This document shows positions 24,615 through 33,037 of a stretch of DNA of 64,000 nt, one piece after another (positions within the stretch are counted from its first letter, which is position 1; every line of letters begins with the position of its first letter). The notes under the pieces were generated by a model that was given only the letters and a program-made list of their open reading frames with translations, did no database searches and was not told the DNA's origin. The DNA is from MW101C3 sp943367595 (GTDB lineage Bacteria > Cyanobacteriota > Cyanobacteriia > PCC-6307 > Cyanobiaceae), in assembly GCA_943367595.1 (NCBI GenBank), contig CALRJS020000006.1, forward strand, positions 44,322-108,321. The letters are read 5' to 3'. The position numbers were made by a program, and so were the translations under genes.

Positions 24615-25805
24615 ATGCCTGCCGACCCCAAGAGCACCGACCTCAGGGCCGCTCATCCCCGCTCCGCCGCCGCCGGATCGTCGGCCGCCGCCCTCGGTTC
24701 CGCCGCCGCCGCCCGCGACAAGGCCCTTGACCTCGTGCTCGGTCAGATCGAGCGCAACTTCGGCAAGGGTTCGATCATGCGCCTCGGGGATGCCTCCCGC
24801 ATGCGGGTCGAAACCGTTTCCACCGGCGCGCTCACCCTTGATCTTGCCCTCGGTGGCGGCTATCCGAAGGGCCGGGTGGTGGAGATCTACGGCCCCGAGA
24901 GCTCCGGGAAAACCACGCTCACGCTGCATGCGATCGCCGAAGCCCAGCGCCGTGGTGGCGTGGCCGCCTTCGTCGACGCCGAGCATGCCCTGGATCCGGT
25001 CTATGCGGCGGCCCTCGGGGTCGATGTGGAGAACCTGCTGGTCTCCCAGCCGGACACTGGCGAAATGGCGCTCGAGATCGTGGATCAGCTGGTGCGTTCC
25101 GCGGCCGTCGACATCGTTGTGGTCGACTCAGTGGCGGCGCTCACCCCGCGGGCGGAGATCGAAGGGGAGATGGGCGATCTGGCGGTGGGCAGTCAGGCCC
25201 GTCTGATGAGTCAGGCCATGCGCAAGATCACCGGCAACATCGGCAAATCGGGCTGCACGGTGATTTTCCTGAACCAGTTGCGCCAGAAGATCGGGGTGAC
25301 CTACGGCAACCCGGAAACCACCACGGGAGGCAACGCGCTCAAGTTCTACGCCTCGGTTCGCCTCGACATCCGCCGGATTCAGACCCTCAAGCGTGGCACC
25401 GAGGAGTACGGCATCCGGGCCAAGGTGAAGGTGGCAAAGAACAAGGTGGCGCCCCCCTTCCGCATCGCTGAATTCGACATTCTCTTCGGCCGCGGCATCA
25501 GCACCCTGGGCTGCCTGCTGGATCTGGCCGAGGAAACGGCCGTGGTGGTCCGCAAGGGTGCCTGGTACAGCTACGAAGGCGACAACATCGGCCAAGGGCG
25601 CGACAACACCATCACCTGGTTGGAGCAGAACCCCACCCAGAAGGAGGCGATCGAAGCGATCGTGCGCCGCAAGCTCACCGAAGGCGCCGATGTGACGGCC
25701 AATTCCGTGAAGCCTCTGGCGGCGGCAGCCAAGTTGGCTGCAGCTGAGGCCGACGGCTCCGACGCGGATGACGCCGTGGAGGTGGCCGGCCTGGCGGCGC
25801 GCTGA
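24615..25805 (+). CDS. recA: Recombinase A
   Basis: RecA (396 residues from the ATG at 24615) drives homologous strand exchange and the SOS co-protease activity. It has the Walker A GPESSGKTTLTLHAIAEAQ, IVVVDSVAALTPRAEIEGEM as Walker B, loop L1/L2 residues in NIGKSGCTVIFLNQLRQKIG, and GRGISTLGCLLDLAEE. The N-terminus has a variable Ala/Ser-rich leader of about 30 residues before DKALDLVLGQIERNFGKGS. A TTG two codons upstream (24609) is an alternative start. A LexA-like site lies upstream. Confidence 0.97.
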   Translation: MPADPKSTDLRAAHPRSAAAGSSAAALGSAAAARDKALDLVLGQIERNFGKGSIMRLGDASRMRVETVSTGALTLDLALGGGYPKGRVVEIYGPESSGKTTLTLHAIAEAQRRGGVAAFVDAEHALDPVYAAALGVDVENLLVSQPDTGEMALEIVDQLVRSAAVDIVVVDSVAALTPRAEIEGEMGDLAVGSQARLMSQAMRKITGNIGKSGCTVIFLNQLRQKIGVTYGNPETTTGGNALKFYASVRLDIRRIQTLKRGTEEYGIRAKVKVAKNKVAPPFRIAEFDILFGRGISTLGCLLDLAEETAVVVRKGAWYSYEGDNIGQGRDNTITWLEQNPTQKEAIEAIVRRKLTEGADVTANSVKPLAAAAKLAAAEADGSDADDAVEVAGLAAR

Positions 25806-26057
25806 GGGCAGGCCCAGCCCCAGTCCACCGGTGCGGGGGGGTGAACGGGAGATTCGGGCATCGACTGAGAGCTTGGATCACCCCAGCGGGGCCCGGGCAT
25901 CCAGGTGAAGCCTGGACGGCGACGAATGGGAGGGCAGACCAGCCATCGGCCTGAAATCTGGCCGCGGCTGGAAGGATCCCTCCCCTTTCCAGCCAGCAGT
26001 CCCGATCAGCGTTCCAGTGCTGAGGCGTCCCGCGTCTTGCCTGAGCTCAATTCAGCC

Positions 26058-26101
26058 TTCCGACGAACCCGGTTTCCGACGAACCCGCCTTCCGGCGAAC
26101 C
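26058..26101. repeat. 16-bp tandem repeat, about 2.7 units
   Basis: The 14-mer TTCCGACGAACCCG occurs exactly at 26058-26071 and 26074-26087, followed by a degraded third copy (TTCCGGCGAACC, 26090-26101). The period is 16 bp. It lies in the non-coding spacer after recA. Confidence 0.8.
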
Positions 26102-26189
26102 AGCTCGCCGGTCAACCAGCCTTCCTGTCAGCAGACGAGCAGCCGACCAGGTGGGCAGAACAGAAGACGAGCAGCCCAGCAGGTGAGCC

Positions 26190-26221
26190 GCTCAGGAGAT
26201 AAGCAGCTCAGGAGATGAGCA
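26190..26221. repeat. 16-bp tandem duplication
   Basis: GCTCAGGAGATAAGCA (26190-26205) is followed immediately by GCTCAGGAGATGAGCA (26206-26221), with one base difference. It shares the 16-bp period of the repeat about 100 nt away, but not its sequence. Confidence 0.8.
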
Positions 26222-26286
26222 GATCCGTGGATCGGCCGCCCCCTGGGCGCCAATGACTCACCCGCTCAGCCGATAAGCCGAGCTGG

Positions 26287-26685
26287 TCATCCGACCAGTT
26301 CATCAAGGGGTTGGGACGCTGCGCTGATCAGGACAGGCTGCCGGTGATCTGCTGTCTTTGGGGCGTTGCCGCCGGCGGGAACCTGTTGCAGGAAGGCGGT
26401 CACCCGTTGCAGTTCCTGGATCGCATCGGCCCCATCCAGCCGTACCAGCTCGTGACCATTGCGCGATTCCACCCAGCTGATGCCGCAGTCAGACACCAGA
26501 AAGCGAATGGTGTGGGTATCCCCCAGATCAGCGACGAAGGAAGCGCCTTGTCGCTCCTGGCCGTCTCCGCAGACGTAGCAGGTGGCCACCAGCCCTTTGC
26601 GCTGCAGGCTGCTGGCAAGAGCCTGAAGGCTCATGACGAGATCCTGAGCCAGCGAGCGGTATTGCTCAGCCAGACGGGTAAACAT
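26287..26685 (-). CDS. DUF1815 family protein
   Basis: This 132-residue protein belongs to a small cyanobacterium-specific family of unknown function. It starts MFTRLAEQYRSLAQDLVMSL, with LVATCYVCGDGQERQGASFV and IRFLVSDCGISWVESRNGHE following. Two or three cysteines (CYVC and SDCG) could bind metal, but that is speculation. The last 30 residues are an unrelated variable tail. A GTG directly before the ATG is an alternative start. Its start codon region overlaps the stop of a possible 35-residue frame upstream. Confidence 0.85.
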   Translation of the reverse strand: MFTRLAEQYRSLAQDLVMSLQALASSLQRKGLVATCYVCGDGQERQGASFVADLGDTHTIRFLVSDCGISWVESRNGHELVRLDGADAIQELQRVTAFLQQVPAGGNAPKTADHRQPVLISAASQPLDELVG

Positions 26686-26792
26686 CACGCGGAACCGTTG
26701 GTCCGCCCGATCATAAGGTTTTCTTCCGATTGTTGCGACCGTTCATAGAGGCGCGTCAGCAGGCGGTGACGGCTGTGGAGCGCTTCATGCAC
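26685..26792 (-). CDS. Possible 35-residue leader peptide
   Basis: A GTG-started frame on the minus strand encodes a basic 35-residue peptide (VHEALHSRHRLLTRLYERSQ, then a tail ending TNGSA). Its TGA stop overlaps the ATG of the DUF1815 gene as TGATG, the geometry of translational coupling. Third positions are moderately GC-rich. I do not recognise a family and the arrangement could be chance. Confidence 0.25.
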   Translation of the reverse strand: MHEALHSRHRLLTRLYERSQQSEENLMIGRTNGSA

Positions 26793-26922
26793 GGCTGCAG
26801 CCCCGGGCGGGAGCGGCTGGGCTGAACAGTGGCGGGTGAGGGCTGCTGGGTTCAACGGGTACACCTGCGGCGCTCATCGGGAACGACTGCAGCGACGAGG
26901 AGGTGGATGTCAGGGCGATGTC

Positions 26923-27171
26923 TCAGGGGGTGTCGGACAGTTGCCACCAGCCGGCGGCCGGGCCGATGAAGCGCACGACCACCCAGAAGAGGACCAGTGA
27001 GCCGATGCCGACCCAGGCGCCGCGGGTGGTGAGCTTCACGAAGCGATCGGCCTGGTCGCGCGTGAGCGGAAGCCATTCCACCAGGCGTGGTGAGGTGTCC
27101 TTGGCTGCGGATGGCTTGGCCTTCTGACGTGGTGGCAGACCCTGTTGCGCCCTCCGCCTTGCTTCACCCAT
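26923..27171 (-). CDS. DUF2839 family membrane protein
   Basis: An 82-residue cyanobacterial protein starting MGEARRRAQQGLPPRQK, the hallmark of DUF2839. The basic N-terminus leads to an amphipathic stretch and one transmembrane segment near residues 52-71 (WVGIGSLVLFWVVVRFIGPA). The family is small, conserved and of unknown function. The longer open frame up to 27549 is antisense-like Pro/Ala/Arg-rich sequence and is rejected. Confidence 0.85.
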   Translation of the reverse strand: MGEARRRAQQGLPPRQKAKPSAAKDTSPRLVEWLPLTRDQADRFVKLTTRGAWVGIGSLVLFWVVVRFIGPAAGWWQLSDTP

Positions 27172-27236
27172 GACCGTTCTGCTCCCACTGCGGTGCAGCG
27201 TAGTGGTGGCCACCGGGCGGATCTGCGGGTGGCGGC

Positions 27237-28670
27237 TCAGCCCGGCAGCAGGCGATTCAGGGCCACCCAGGGCTCCAGGGCGCGCAACACCTGCCGCCCC
27301 CAGCTGCGGCTGCGCACCCGTCCATCCAGCACGGCCAGCCGCCCCGACCCTCCGCGCCTGAGGCTGGCCAGGCCGCGCTGCAGCCGATCCAGCGCTTCGG
27401 GCAGCAGCAGTTCGCGGAACCAGTCGCGCCCCTGCTGGCGCAGTCGCATCACCCGGGCGGCGGTGAGCGGGTCTTCCAGGCTGGCAATCGGCAGGGGACC
27501 GACCACCACCTGGCAGGGCAGCGGCAGTCGCTCCTGATGCTCCAGCCACCAGTTCCAGCCACAGCAGATCACCCCATTGCTCTCCGGTGCCGTGTCCTGA
27601 TGGCAGACCCGCGTGCCGAACTCCGCCGCCAGCGCCGCCGCCAGTGGCAGGCGCAGGCCAGCCTCGTCGACGAGCACGATCGTGAGGCCGGCCTGGCCCA
27701 GCACAAGCCGGCGGCAGTGATCAAGCAGATGCTCGCCGTACTGGGGGCTGTTGGGCAGGGGCTGGCGCAGGGGCGCGTAGAGCGGGAGGGGGTCGGACAG
27801 GAGCGGATCGGCCAGATCCACCCGCACCTGGGGGGTGAACCCCGCCAGCTGCACAGGTGCTCCGCGCTGGCCCACCAGCACCAGGGCCCGGCCATCAAGC
27901 AATCCCTGCATCACCTCCAGCGGTTCGAGCGGCACCCGGTGGAGTTCCCACTGCAGCAGCTGGCGGTCCACGGTGGCCCAGCTCGTCCAGCCCGGGCCGC
28001 TGGCGGCCATCCACTCGGGCCATGGACTCGGCAGCGGCCCCAGCAGTGACAGCAACTGCCGCAGGGGCGCTTCGTCTTCGGGCGGCAGGGGCACCTGGGC
28101 CGAGGGGGTGCCCGGATGGCTGAGGATCCGGCGGCCGAGGCGCTGGTGCAGCTCCAGCAGGCTCGCGTCCGCCGCCGGCAGGCTGAGGCGGATCTGGTCC
28201 CAGTGCTGAGGAGCGAGCTGCTGATCCAGCGCCGCGCGCAGCCGCGCCTCGAGGATCTCCTCCTCAGGAATCACCAGGTGGCGATCTCCGAGCGTGCCGC
28301 TCTGCCAGGCCTTCACCAACTGCTGGTGGTTCATCAGCCAGAGGGTGCTGTCGCGGGGCGGTGTCTCCCCTTCCCAGCACGGCAACGTGAGCCCGGCGGC
28401 CCGCAGCCTGGGCAGCTCCACCTGCAGCAGGCGCCGGCGCATCGCCTCGCTCACCACCAGCACCAGCGGTGCCGTCGTCAGGGCCATCGGCACGAGCAGG
28501 GCCACCAGCCAGCCCGGATCGCTGCCAGGCGCAAGCTGGAGGCAGCAGTGATCCCCGCGCCGCAGGCTGCGCCCCACCACCCGGCTGAGCGTGAGGTGAT
28601 GCGGCCAGCCCACGCCACCCTCCTGCCGCAGGAGTTGCTTGAGCTGCTGGTGGGCGCGGGCTTCCAACAT
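27237..28670 (-). CDS. DinG-like helicase-related protein lacking Walker A
   Basis: The 477-residue protein looks like a worn superfamily II (DinG/Rad3-type) helicase. The C-terminal part (about 380-470) retains the motif V/VI layout: VVVGPLPIASLEDPLTAARV, then RDWFRELLLPEALDRLQRGL and RLAVLDGRV parallel the DinG C-terminal domain. At the expected P-loop position (residues 46-58) it reads LAPGSDPGWLVALL with no GKT, and the DEAH equivalent is HLVIPEEEILEARL. ATP hydrolysis is therefore unlikely. The start at ATG 28670 is chosen because upstream codons are antisense to tyrA. Divergent from tyrA by 42 nt. Confidence 0.7.
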   Translation of the reverse strand: MLEARAHQQLKQLLRQEGGVGWPHHLTLSRVVGRSLRRGDHCCLQLAPGSDPGWLVALLVPMALTTAPLVLVVSEAMRRRLLQVELPRLRAAGLTLPCWEGETPPRDSTLWLMNHQQLVKAWQSGTLGDRHLVIPEEEILEARLRAALDQQLAPQHWDQIRLSLPAADASLLELHQRLGRRILSHPGTPSAQVPLPPEDEAPLRQLLSLLGPLPSPWPEWMAASGPGWTSWATVDRQLLQWELHRVPLEPLEVMQGLLDGRALVLVGQRGAPVQLAGFTPQVRVDLADPLLSDPLPLYAPLRQPLPNSPQYGEHLLDHCRRLVLGQAGLTIVLVDEAGLRLPLAAALAAEFGTRVCHQDTAPESNGVICCGWNWWLEHQERLPLPCQVVVGPLPIASLEDPLTAARVMRLRQQGRDWFRELLLPEALDRLQRGLASLRRGGSGRLAVLDGRVRSRSWGRQVLRALEPWVALNRLLPG

Positions 28671-28712
28671 CCGCGAATCGTAGGAAGCTGCTTCGAGCGG
28701 ACCGTGCCAGCC

Positions 28713-29621
28713 ATGACAGCCCAGACGATGCACCCCAACGGCACGGCCGCAGTGGTGGGGCTGGTGGGGCTGGGCCTGATCGGCGGCTCCCTCGGCCTCG
28801 ATCTGCGTGCCCGCGGCTGGGACGTGCGCGGGCTGGTACGGCGGGAGAGCACGGCGGAGCGGGCTCGCCAGCGCGGACTGGCTGGCTGGGTCAGCACCGA
28901 TCCCTCCGTGCTGGCCGGTTGCCGGCTCGTGGTGCTGGCGCTGCCGCTCGATCAGTTGCTGGCGCCTGACCCGGCCTTGCTGGCTGCCCTGCCGCCGGAC
29001 GCGGTGATCACCGATGTGGGCTCGGTCAAGGCGCCCGTGCTGCGCACCTGGCAGGGGATCGTGCCCCGTTTCGTGGCCAGCCACCCGATGGCCGGCACCG
29101 CGGAGGCGGGGGTGGAAGCGGGGGTGCGCCATCTGTTCCGCGGACGCCCCTGGGTGGTGACGCCCACGCCGGACACCGACGCGGCAGCTCTGGAGGTCGT
29201 GCGCGGCCTCTCCGATGCTGTGGAGGCCCGATGGCTGCTGTGCGATCCCCAGGCCCATGACCGCGCCGTGGCGCTGATTTCCCACCTGCCGGTGCTGGTG
29301 GGCGCCGCCCTGCTGCAAGCAGCGGATCGGGGCGCGGCGGCGGCCTCTGGCGACGGGCCAGCCGGCGACGGGGAGGCTGAGGCCAGGGCGCTGGTGCGTG
29401 CGCTGGCCTCCAGTGGCTTTGCTGACACCACACGGGTGGGGGGCGGCAACCCCGAACTGGGCGCCCTGATGGCTCGTTGCAACCGGGAGCAGGTGCTGGC
29501 GGCCCTGGCCTCCTACCGGCGATCACTCGATCAGCTGGAGGGCTTGCTGCAGCAGGAGCGCTGGGCCGATCTGCACGAGGCGCTGGCGGCCGGCCAGCGC
29601 CTGCGGCCGGAGTTCCTCTAA
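28713..29621 (+). CDS. tyrA: Prephenate/arogenate dehydrogenase
   Basis: TyrA (302 residues) performs the NAD(P)-dependent oxidative decarboxylation leading to tyrosine; cyanobacterial enzymes usually prefer arogenate and NADP. The Rossmann loop is at the N-terminus (VGLVGLGLIGGSLGLDLRAR). Other family motifs are DVGSVKAPVLRTW, FVASHPMAGTAEAGVEAG and AVALISHLPVLVGAAL, the histidines being the substrate-binding and catalytic ones. An ATG six codons later (28731) is an alternative start. The stop overlaps the stop of the convergent crtD-like gene. Confidence 0.92.
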   Translation: MTAQTMHPNGTAAVVGLVGLGLIGGSLGLDLRARGWDVRGLVRRESTAERARQRGLAGWVSTDPSVLAGCRLVVLALPLDQLLAPDPALLAALPPDAVITDVGSVKAPVLRTWQGIVPRFVASHPMAGTAEAGVEAGVRHLFRGRPWVVTPTPDTDAAALEVVRGLSDAVEARWLLCDPQAHDRAVALISHLPVLVGAALLQAADRGAAAASGDGPAGDGEAEARALVRALASSGFADTTRVGGGNPELGALMARCNREQVLAALASYRRSLDQLEGLLQQERWADLHEALAAGQRLRPEFL

Positions 29622-31132
29622 GCCGCGATCCCCCTCCGTGCCAGCAGCTGCCGGCTCACCATCTGCGCCGACAGGCTCACGCCCGCGGTGCCTTCGCCGG
29701 GGTAGATGGCATCGCCGCAGAGCCAGAAGCCAGGCAGGGGGGTGCGGCTGGCCAGCCCGAAGGGGCCGAAACGGGAGGGATGCTGGCCCAGCCCGCCCAC
29801 GAACCCGAAGGGCCGCCGGGTCCAGCGGGCAAAGCTGCGCGGTGTGGACAGTTCCGCGTGGCGGTAGTGCGCCGCCGTGAGCCCGAGCAAGCGGTTGAGT
29901 CCAGCCTGAATGCCCTCTAAGGCTGTCTGTTTGCGGGAGTGGTAGGCGGCTTCGTCGCCCTCGAACCATGGCCGGGCCGGGGTGAACACGCTGGCGATCA
30001 CGGTGGCCTCCCCCGCCGGCGCGCGGCCATCCCCCTCCCGGCTCACCGACACGAACAGGGAGCCAGGATCGGCCCAGTCCAGCTGCAGATGAGCGGGGCA
30101 GTCGGCGGGGAGGGCGCCGCGCTCCACGGCTGCGTAGAGCACCAGCGCGCCGCTGGGATCCTCCAGGTGCCGCAGCCGCGCTCCATAACCGGCCGGCAGG
30201 GCATCTGCTGCCAACAGATCCGGCAAGGCCTGGGGGGGAAGGCTGCAGACCAGCTCACGGGCGTGCAGCTGCCAGCTGCTGCCGCCGGGGCCCGTGCCAT
30301 GCACCCTCCAGCCGCCGTCGTGCTGGTTCAGCTCGCTCACCCGGTGCCGCAAGCGCAGGCTGCCGCCGGCGCGGGCCAGCCCCAGCTCCAGCGCATCGCT
30401 CAAGGCCTGCATCGAGGGCGCCAGGTGGAACAGCCCCAGAGGTTCCTGTGCCATCGCCAGCACGCTGGCGCCGTAGAGCGCGGCAGTGCGGTGCGCCGGT
30501 TCCTGGGAATAGAGACGCAGCTGCAGATCGAGAAAGCGCCGCAGCCGCGCGTCATGGGCGCAGCCCGTGAGCCTCAGCAGATCGGCGATCGTGCTTCCCA
30601 CCAGCACACCGCTGGCCAGGTTGGCGGGGCGGAGGGCCCCCAGCAGCTGGCCCAGGTCCCAGAGGCTGCGGGGGGGCAGCACCGGTTCCCGTCCAGCAAA
30701 GCCCCAGTTGGCCTGGTGGATGGCTGCGCACAGGCTCCAGAAGCGCTCCGAGCCGGGGAAATGCCGCTGCCTTTCCTGCCGCCAGCACTCGGGATCACGC
30801 CAGAGCCGCACCGCCGGCTGGCCATCGGCCAGATCCACGACGCAACCCGGGTCCAGAGGGGTGGCTGCCGGCGCCTCCACGCCCAGCTGCTCGAAGATCC
30901 GCGCGTGAATGCCGCCCGGCTCCAGGCCGGCCACCTGGGTGGCCCCCACATCGAACACATAGCCCCGGCGGCGGAAGGTGCCGGCGCAGCCGCCGCTCTG
31001 GTGATGGGCTTCGAGCAGCTGCACGTCCAGGCCGTGGCGGGCCAGCAGGGCCGCTGCCGTGAGGCCGGCGATGCCGGCGCCGAGCACGGCCACGTCGCAC
31101 TGGCCTTTGGCCGCATCGGCTTGCGCGCCCAC
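29618..31132 (-). CDS. crtD: CrtD-like carotenoid desaturase/isomerase family FAD enzyme
   Basis: This 504-residue protein belongs to the phytoene-desaturase-like FAD enzymes. It has an N-terminal dinucleotide fold CDVAVLGAGIAGLTAAALLA, the downstream GGCAGTFRRRGYVFDVGATQ, and the C-terminal FLWLCGDAIYPGEGTAGVSL-type motif (FWLCGDAIYPGEGTAGVS). The GGCAGTF form and overall length fit the cyanobacterial C-3',4' desaturase (CrtD) group better than the CrtH isomerase. It would act on carotenoid glycoside precursors in membranes. I use the GTG at 31132; a TTG at 31171 would add 13 residues. Confidence 0.68.
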   Translation of the reverse strand: MGAQADAAKGQCDVAVLGAGIAGLTAAALLARHGLDVQLLEAHHQSGGCAGTFRRRGYVFDVGATQVAGLEPGGIHARIFEQLGVEAPAATPLDPGCVVDLADGQPAVRLWRDPECWRQERQRHFPGSERFWSLCAAIHQANWGFAGREPVLPPRSLWDLGQLLGALRPANLASGVLVGSTIADLLRLTGCAHDARLRRFLDLQLRLYSQEPAHRTAALYGASVLAMAQEPLGLFHLAPSMQALSDALELGLARAGGSLRLRHRVSELNQHDGGWRVHGTGPGGSSWQLHARELVCSLPPQALPDLLAADALPAGYGARLRHLEDPSGALVLYAAVERGALPADCPAHLQLDWADPGSLFVSVSREGDGRAPAGEATVIASVFTPARPWFEGDEAAYHSRKQTALEGIQAGLNRLLGLTAAHYRHAELSTPRSFARWTRRPFGFVGGLGQHPSRFGPFGLASRTPLPGFWLCGDAIYPGEGTAGVSLSAQMVSRQLLARRGIAA

Positions 31133-31187
31133 CTTCGCTGCCCCGCCACAGAAGAGCAGGCATGCTGGCAATGGTGACGGGGCGGCC

Positions 31188-32069
31188 GTGACAGACGATT
31201 CGCTGGCGGCCTGGGTGCGGCAGCACCTGCAGGCGCCTTTGGAGTCTCGTCAGCCGGTGGGCGGTGGCTGCATCCACCGGGCCTGGCAGCTGCAGCTTGC
31301 TGATGGCCGCCGTTTCTTCGCCAAAACCAACGGCGCGGCAGCGCTGCCTCTGCTTCAGGCCGAAGCGGACGGTCTCAAGGCCCTTGCAGCCGCCGCCGGC
31401 GCCGACCTGGTGGTGCCGCAACCGCTGCACTGCGCCGTGGTGGAGGGGGAAGCGGTGCTGTTGTTGCCGTGGCTGACGCTGGCCCAAGGCGGCAGCTCCC
31501 AGGCCTGGAGTGACTTCGGTGCTGCGCTCGCCTGCCTGCACCGGCGCAGCGCCGCTGGCCCCTCGTTGCGTTTCGGCTGGCCGCACGACAACTTCATCGG
31601 CTCGAACCCCCAGCGCAACGGTTGGGACGATCGCTGGGGGCGCTTCTTCGCGGAGCGGCGCCTGGGCGTGCAGCTTGAGCTGGCGGCGGCGAAGGGCAAA
31701 CAACTACCGGGCAGCCAGCAGCTGCTGGCAGACCTGCCCGGCTGGCTCGACGACCACGCCCCCGATCCCTGCCTCGCGCACGGGGATCTGTGGAGCGGCA
31801 ATGCGGCGCTGCTGCAGGATTCGCCTCTGCCGGCCCTGTTTGATCCGGCCGTTTACCGCGGCGACAGGGAAGTGGACCTGGCCATGGCGCGGTTGTTCGG
31901 AGGCTTTCCGCCGGACTTCTTCCTGGGCTACGGGCGTGAATGGCCGTTGCCGCCGGGCGAAGCGCGCCGGCGGCTTGTCTACGACCTGTATCACCTGCTC
32001 AATCACGCCAACCTGTTCGGTGGCGGTTACTGGCGGCAGGCGCAGGCGTTGATCGACCGGTTGCTCTAG
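31188..32069 (+). CDS. Fructosamine-3-kinase-like protein
   Basis: A 293-residue protein of the fructosamine kinase / aminoglycoside phosphotransferase-like fold. It has the Gly-rich VGGGCIHRAWQLQLADGRRF, the lysine in FFAKTN, the catalytic segment CLAHGDLWSGNAAL and the metal-binding FDPAVYRGDREVDLAMARLF. FGWPHDNFIGSNPQRNGWDD is typical of fructosamine kinases, which phosphorylate glycated lysines and so allow deglycation. The GTG start at 31188 is chosen because earlier codons are antisense to crtD. Divergent from the crtD-like gene. Confidence 0.88.
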   Translation: MTDDSLAAWVRQHLQAPLESRQPVGGGCIHRAWQLQLADGRRFFAKTNGAAALPLLQAEADGLKALAAAAGADLVVPQPLHCAVVEGEAVLLLPWLTLAQGGSSQAWSDFGAALACLHRRSAAGPSLRFGWPHDNFIGSNPQRNGWDDRWGRFFAERRLGVQLELAAAKGKQLPGSQQLLADLPGWLDDHAPDPCLAHGDLWSGNAALLQDSPLPALFDPAVYRGDREVDLAMARLFGGFPPDFFLGYGREWPLPPGEARRRLVYDLYHLLNHANLFGGGYWRQAQALIDRLL

Positions 32070-32072
32070 GCC

Positions 32073-32453
32073 TCAGCCCAGATACTCCTGGCGCAGGCCG
32101 CGCAGGCGCTCCACCACGGCAGAGCGCTTTTCGCTGGTGGTGAGGTTCTTCCAGCTCCAGCTGCCCACCACCACCAGACCGAGCAGCTCCAGCAGGCCGG
32201 GAACCACAGGCAGCAGGTTGATCGTGTCGAGGACTCCCTTGATCAGGATCTGGGCCACGATCACGGCCAGCAGGATGCCGAGCGCCTTGCCTGCCTTGCC
32301 GGCCTGGTTCCAGTCCACCTGCTCAAGGGTCTGGTTCACCTTGGTGAGAATCTCGCCGTAACGGGCGTTGAAGTTCGCTCCAGCGTCGGAGCTCTCAGGA
32401 GCGGGCACGTGGCTGGTCGGTTGCACGTCCTGCTCGGTGATTGTTTCGTTCAT
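32073..32453 (-). CDS. CAAD domain membrane protein
   Basis: This 126-residue protein has the CAAD (cyanobacterial aminoacyl-tRNA synthetase appended domain) layout, related to CURT1 thylakoid-curvature proteins. An acidic, disordered N-terminus of about 45 residues precedes two membrane segments (GILLAVIVAQILIKGVLDTI and LLELLGLVVVGSWSWKN) and an amphipathic C-terminal helix with SEKRSAVVERLRGLRQEYL. It likely sits in thylakoid membranes. The start MNETITEQ at 32453 is preferred over upstream codons. It is divergent from the JAMM gene by 40 nt. Confidence 0.87.
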   Translation of the reverse strand: MNETITEQDVQPTSHVPAPESSDAGANFNARYGEILTKVNQTLEQVDWNQAGKAGKALGILLAVIVAQILIKGVLDTINLLPVVPGLLELLGLVVVGSWSWKNLTTSEKRSAVVERLRGLRQEYLG

Positions 32454-32493
32454 TGAATGAGCGGTGTGCGATGACGGCCCATAACGTATCGGC

Positions 32494-32991
32494 ATGGGTG
32501 GCTCTTGGCCAGAACAGCTGGTGATCAATCGGCGCGCCCTGACGGTGCTCCAGGCGATCGTGCGGGCGGCCCACCCTCAGGAAGGCTGCGCTCTGTTGAT
32601 CGGCCCGATTCCCACCAGTCACGCAGACCACCGCTGGCGGGTCTCCACGGTGTGGCCGTGCCTGAATGTGTGGGAACCGGAACCGGAGCGTCATCGACGT
32701 TTCGCCCTGGATCCGCGCGAGCAGCTGCTGGCGCAGAAGTGGGCGCGCAGCCGTGGCCTGTCGGTGATCGGCTCTGCGCACAGCCATCCCGCCAGCGCGG
32801 CGGTGCCTTCGGCGCTGGATCTGGAGCTGGCGATGCCCCCCACCGTGCTGCTGATCGCCTCAGGCCTGCACCAGGAGTTGCGGGGCTGGTGGCTGACGGA
32901 AGCCGCCGCTGGCACCGCGGCCGAGCCGCTGCCGCTGCCGCTGCTGCTGGCTGCGGATGCTGAGGCAAGGCCCGGGGGTTTGGGAGACTGA
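32494..32991 (+). CDS. JAMM/MPN metalloprotease
   Basis: This 165-residue protein has the complete JAMM zinc-protease motif: glutamate E30 in HPQEGCALLIG, then H96-S-H98-P99, S106 and D109 in AHSHPASAAVPSALD. Prokaryotic members often cleave ubiquitin-like sulfur carrier proteins after their C-terminal Gly-Gly. The next gene on the strand is an E1-like MoeB, the known partner type, so processing of a ThiS/MoaD-like carrier is likely; no carrier gene is in the window. Confidence 0.88.
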   Translation: MGGSWPEQLVINRRALTVLQAIVRAAHPQEGCALLIGPIPTSHADHRWRVSTVWPCLNVWEPEPERHRRFALDPREQLLAQKWARSRGLSVIGSAHSHPASAAVPSALDLELAMPPTVLLIASGLHQELRGWWLTEAAAGTAAEPLPLPLLLAADAEARPGGLGD

Positions 32992-33037
32992 GGCACGTGC
33001 CGCCCAAGCGGCTCTTCCGGCCACCGGCCTTCCGCCC

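Larger units (their letters stand above)
25806..26286. other. Convergent spacer after recA
   Basis: This 481-nt region lies between the convergent recA and DUF1815 genes. I see no gene: the 93-codon plus-strand frame at 25905-26186 has no protein-like character. The second half is built of short imperfect repeats, of which two tandem 16-bp units are listed separately. Confidence 0.6.

Noticed and set aside
25905..26186. 93-codon frame in the recA 3' spacer
   Set aside because: The translation is Arg/Pro-rich, spans the tandem repeats and shows no motif or coding bias.
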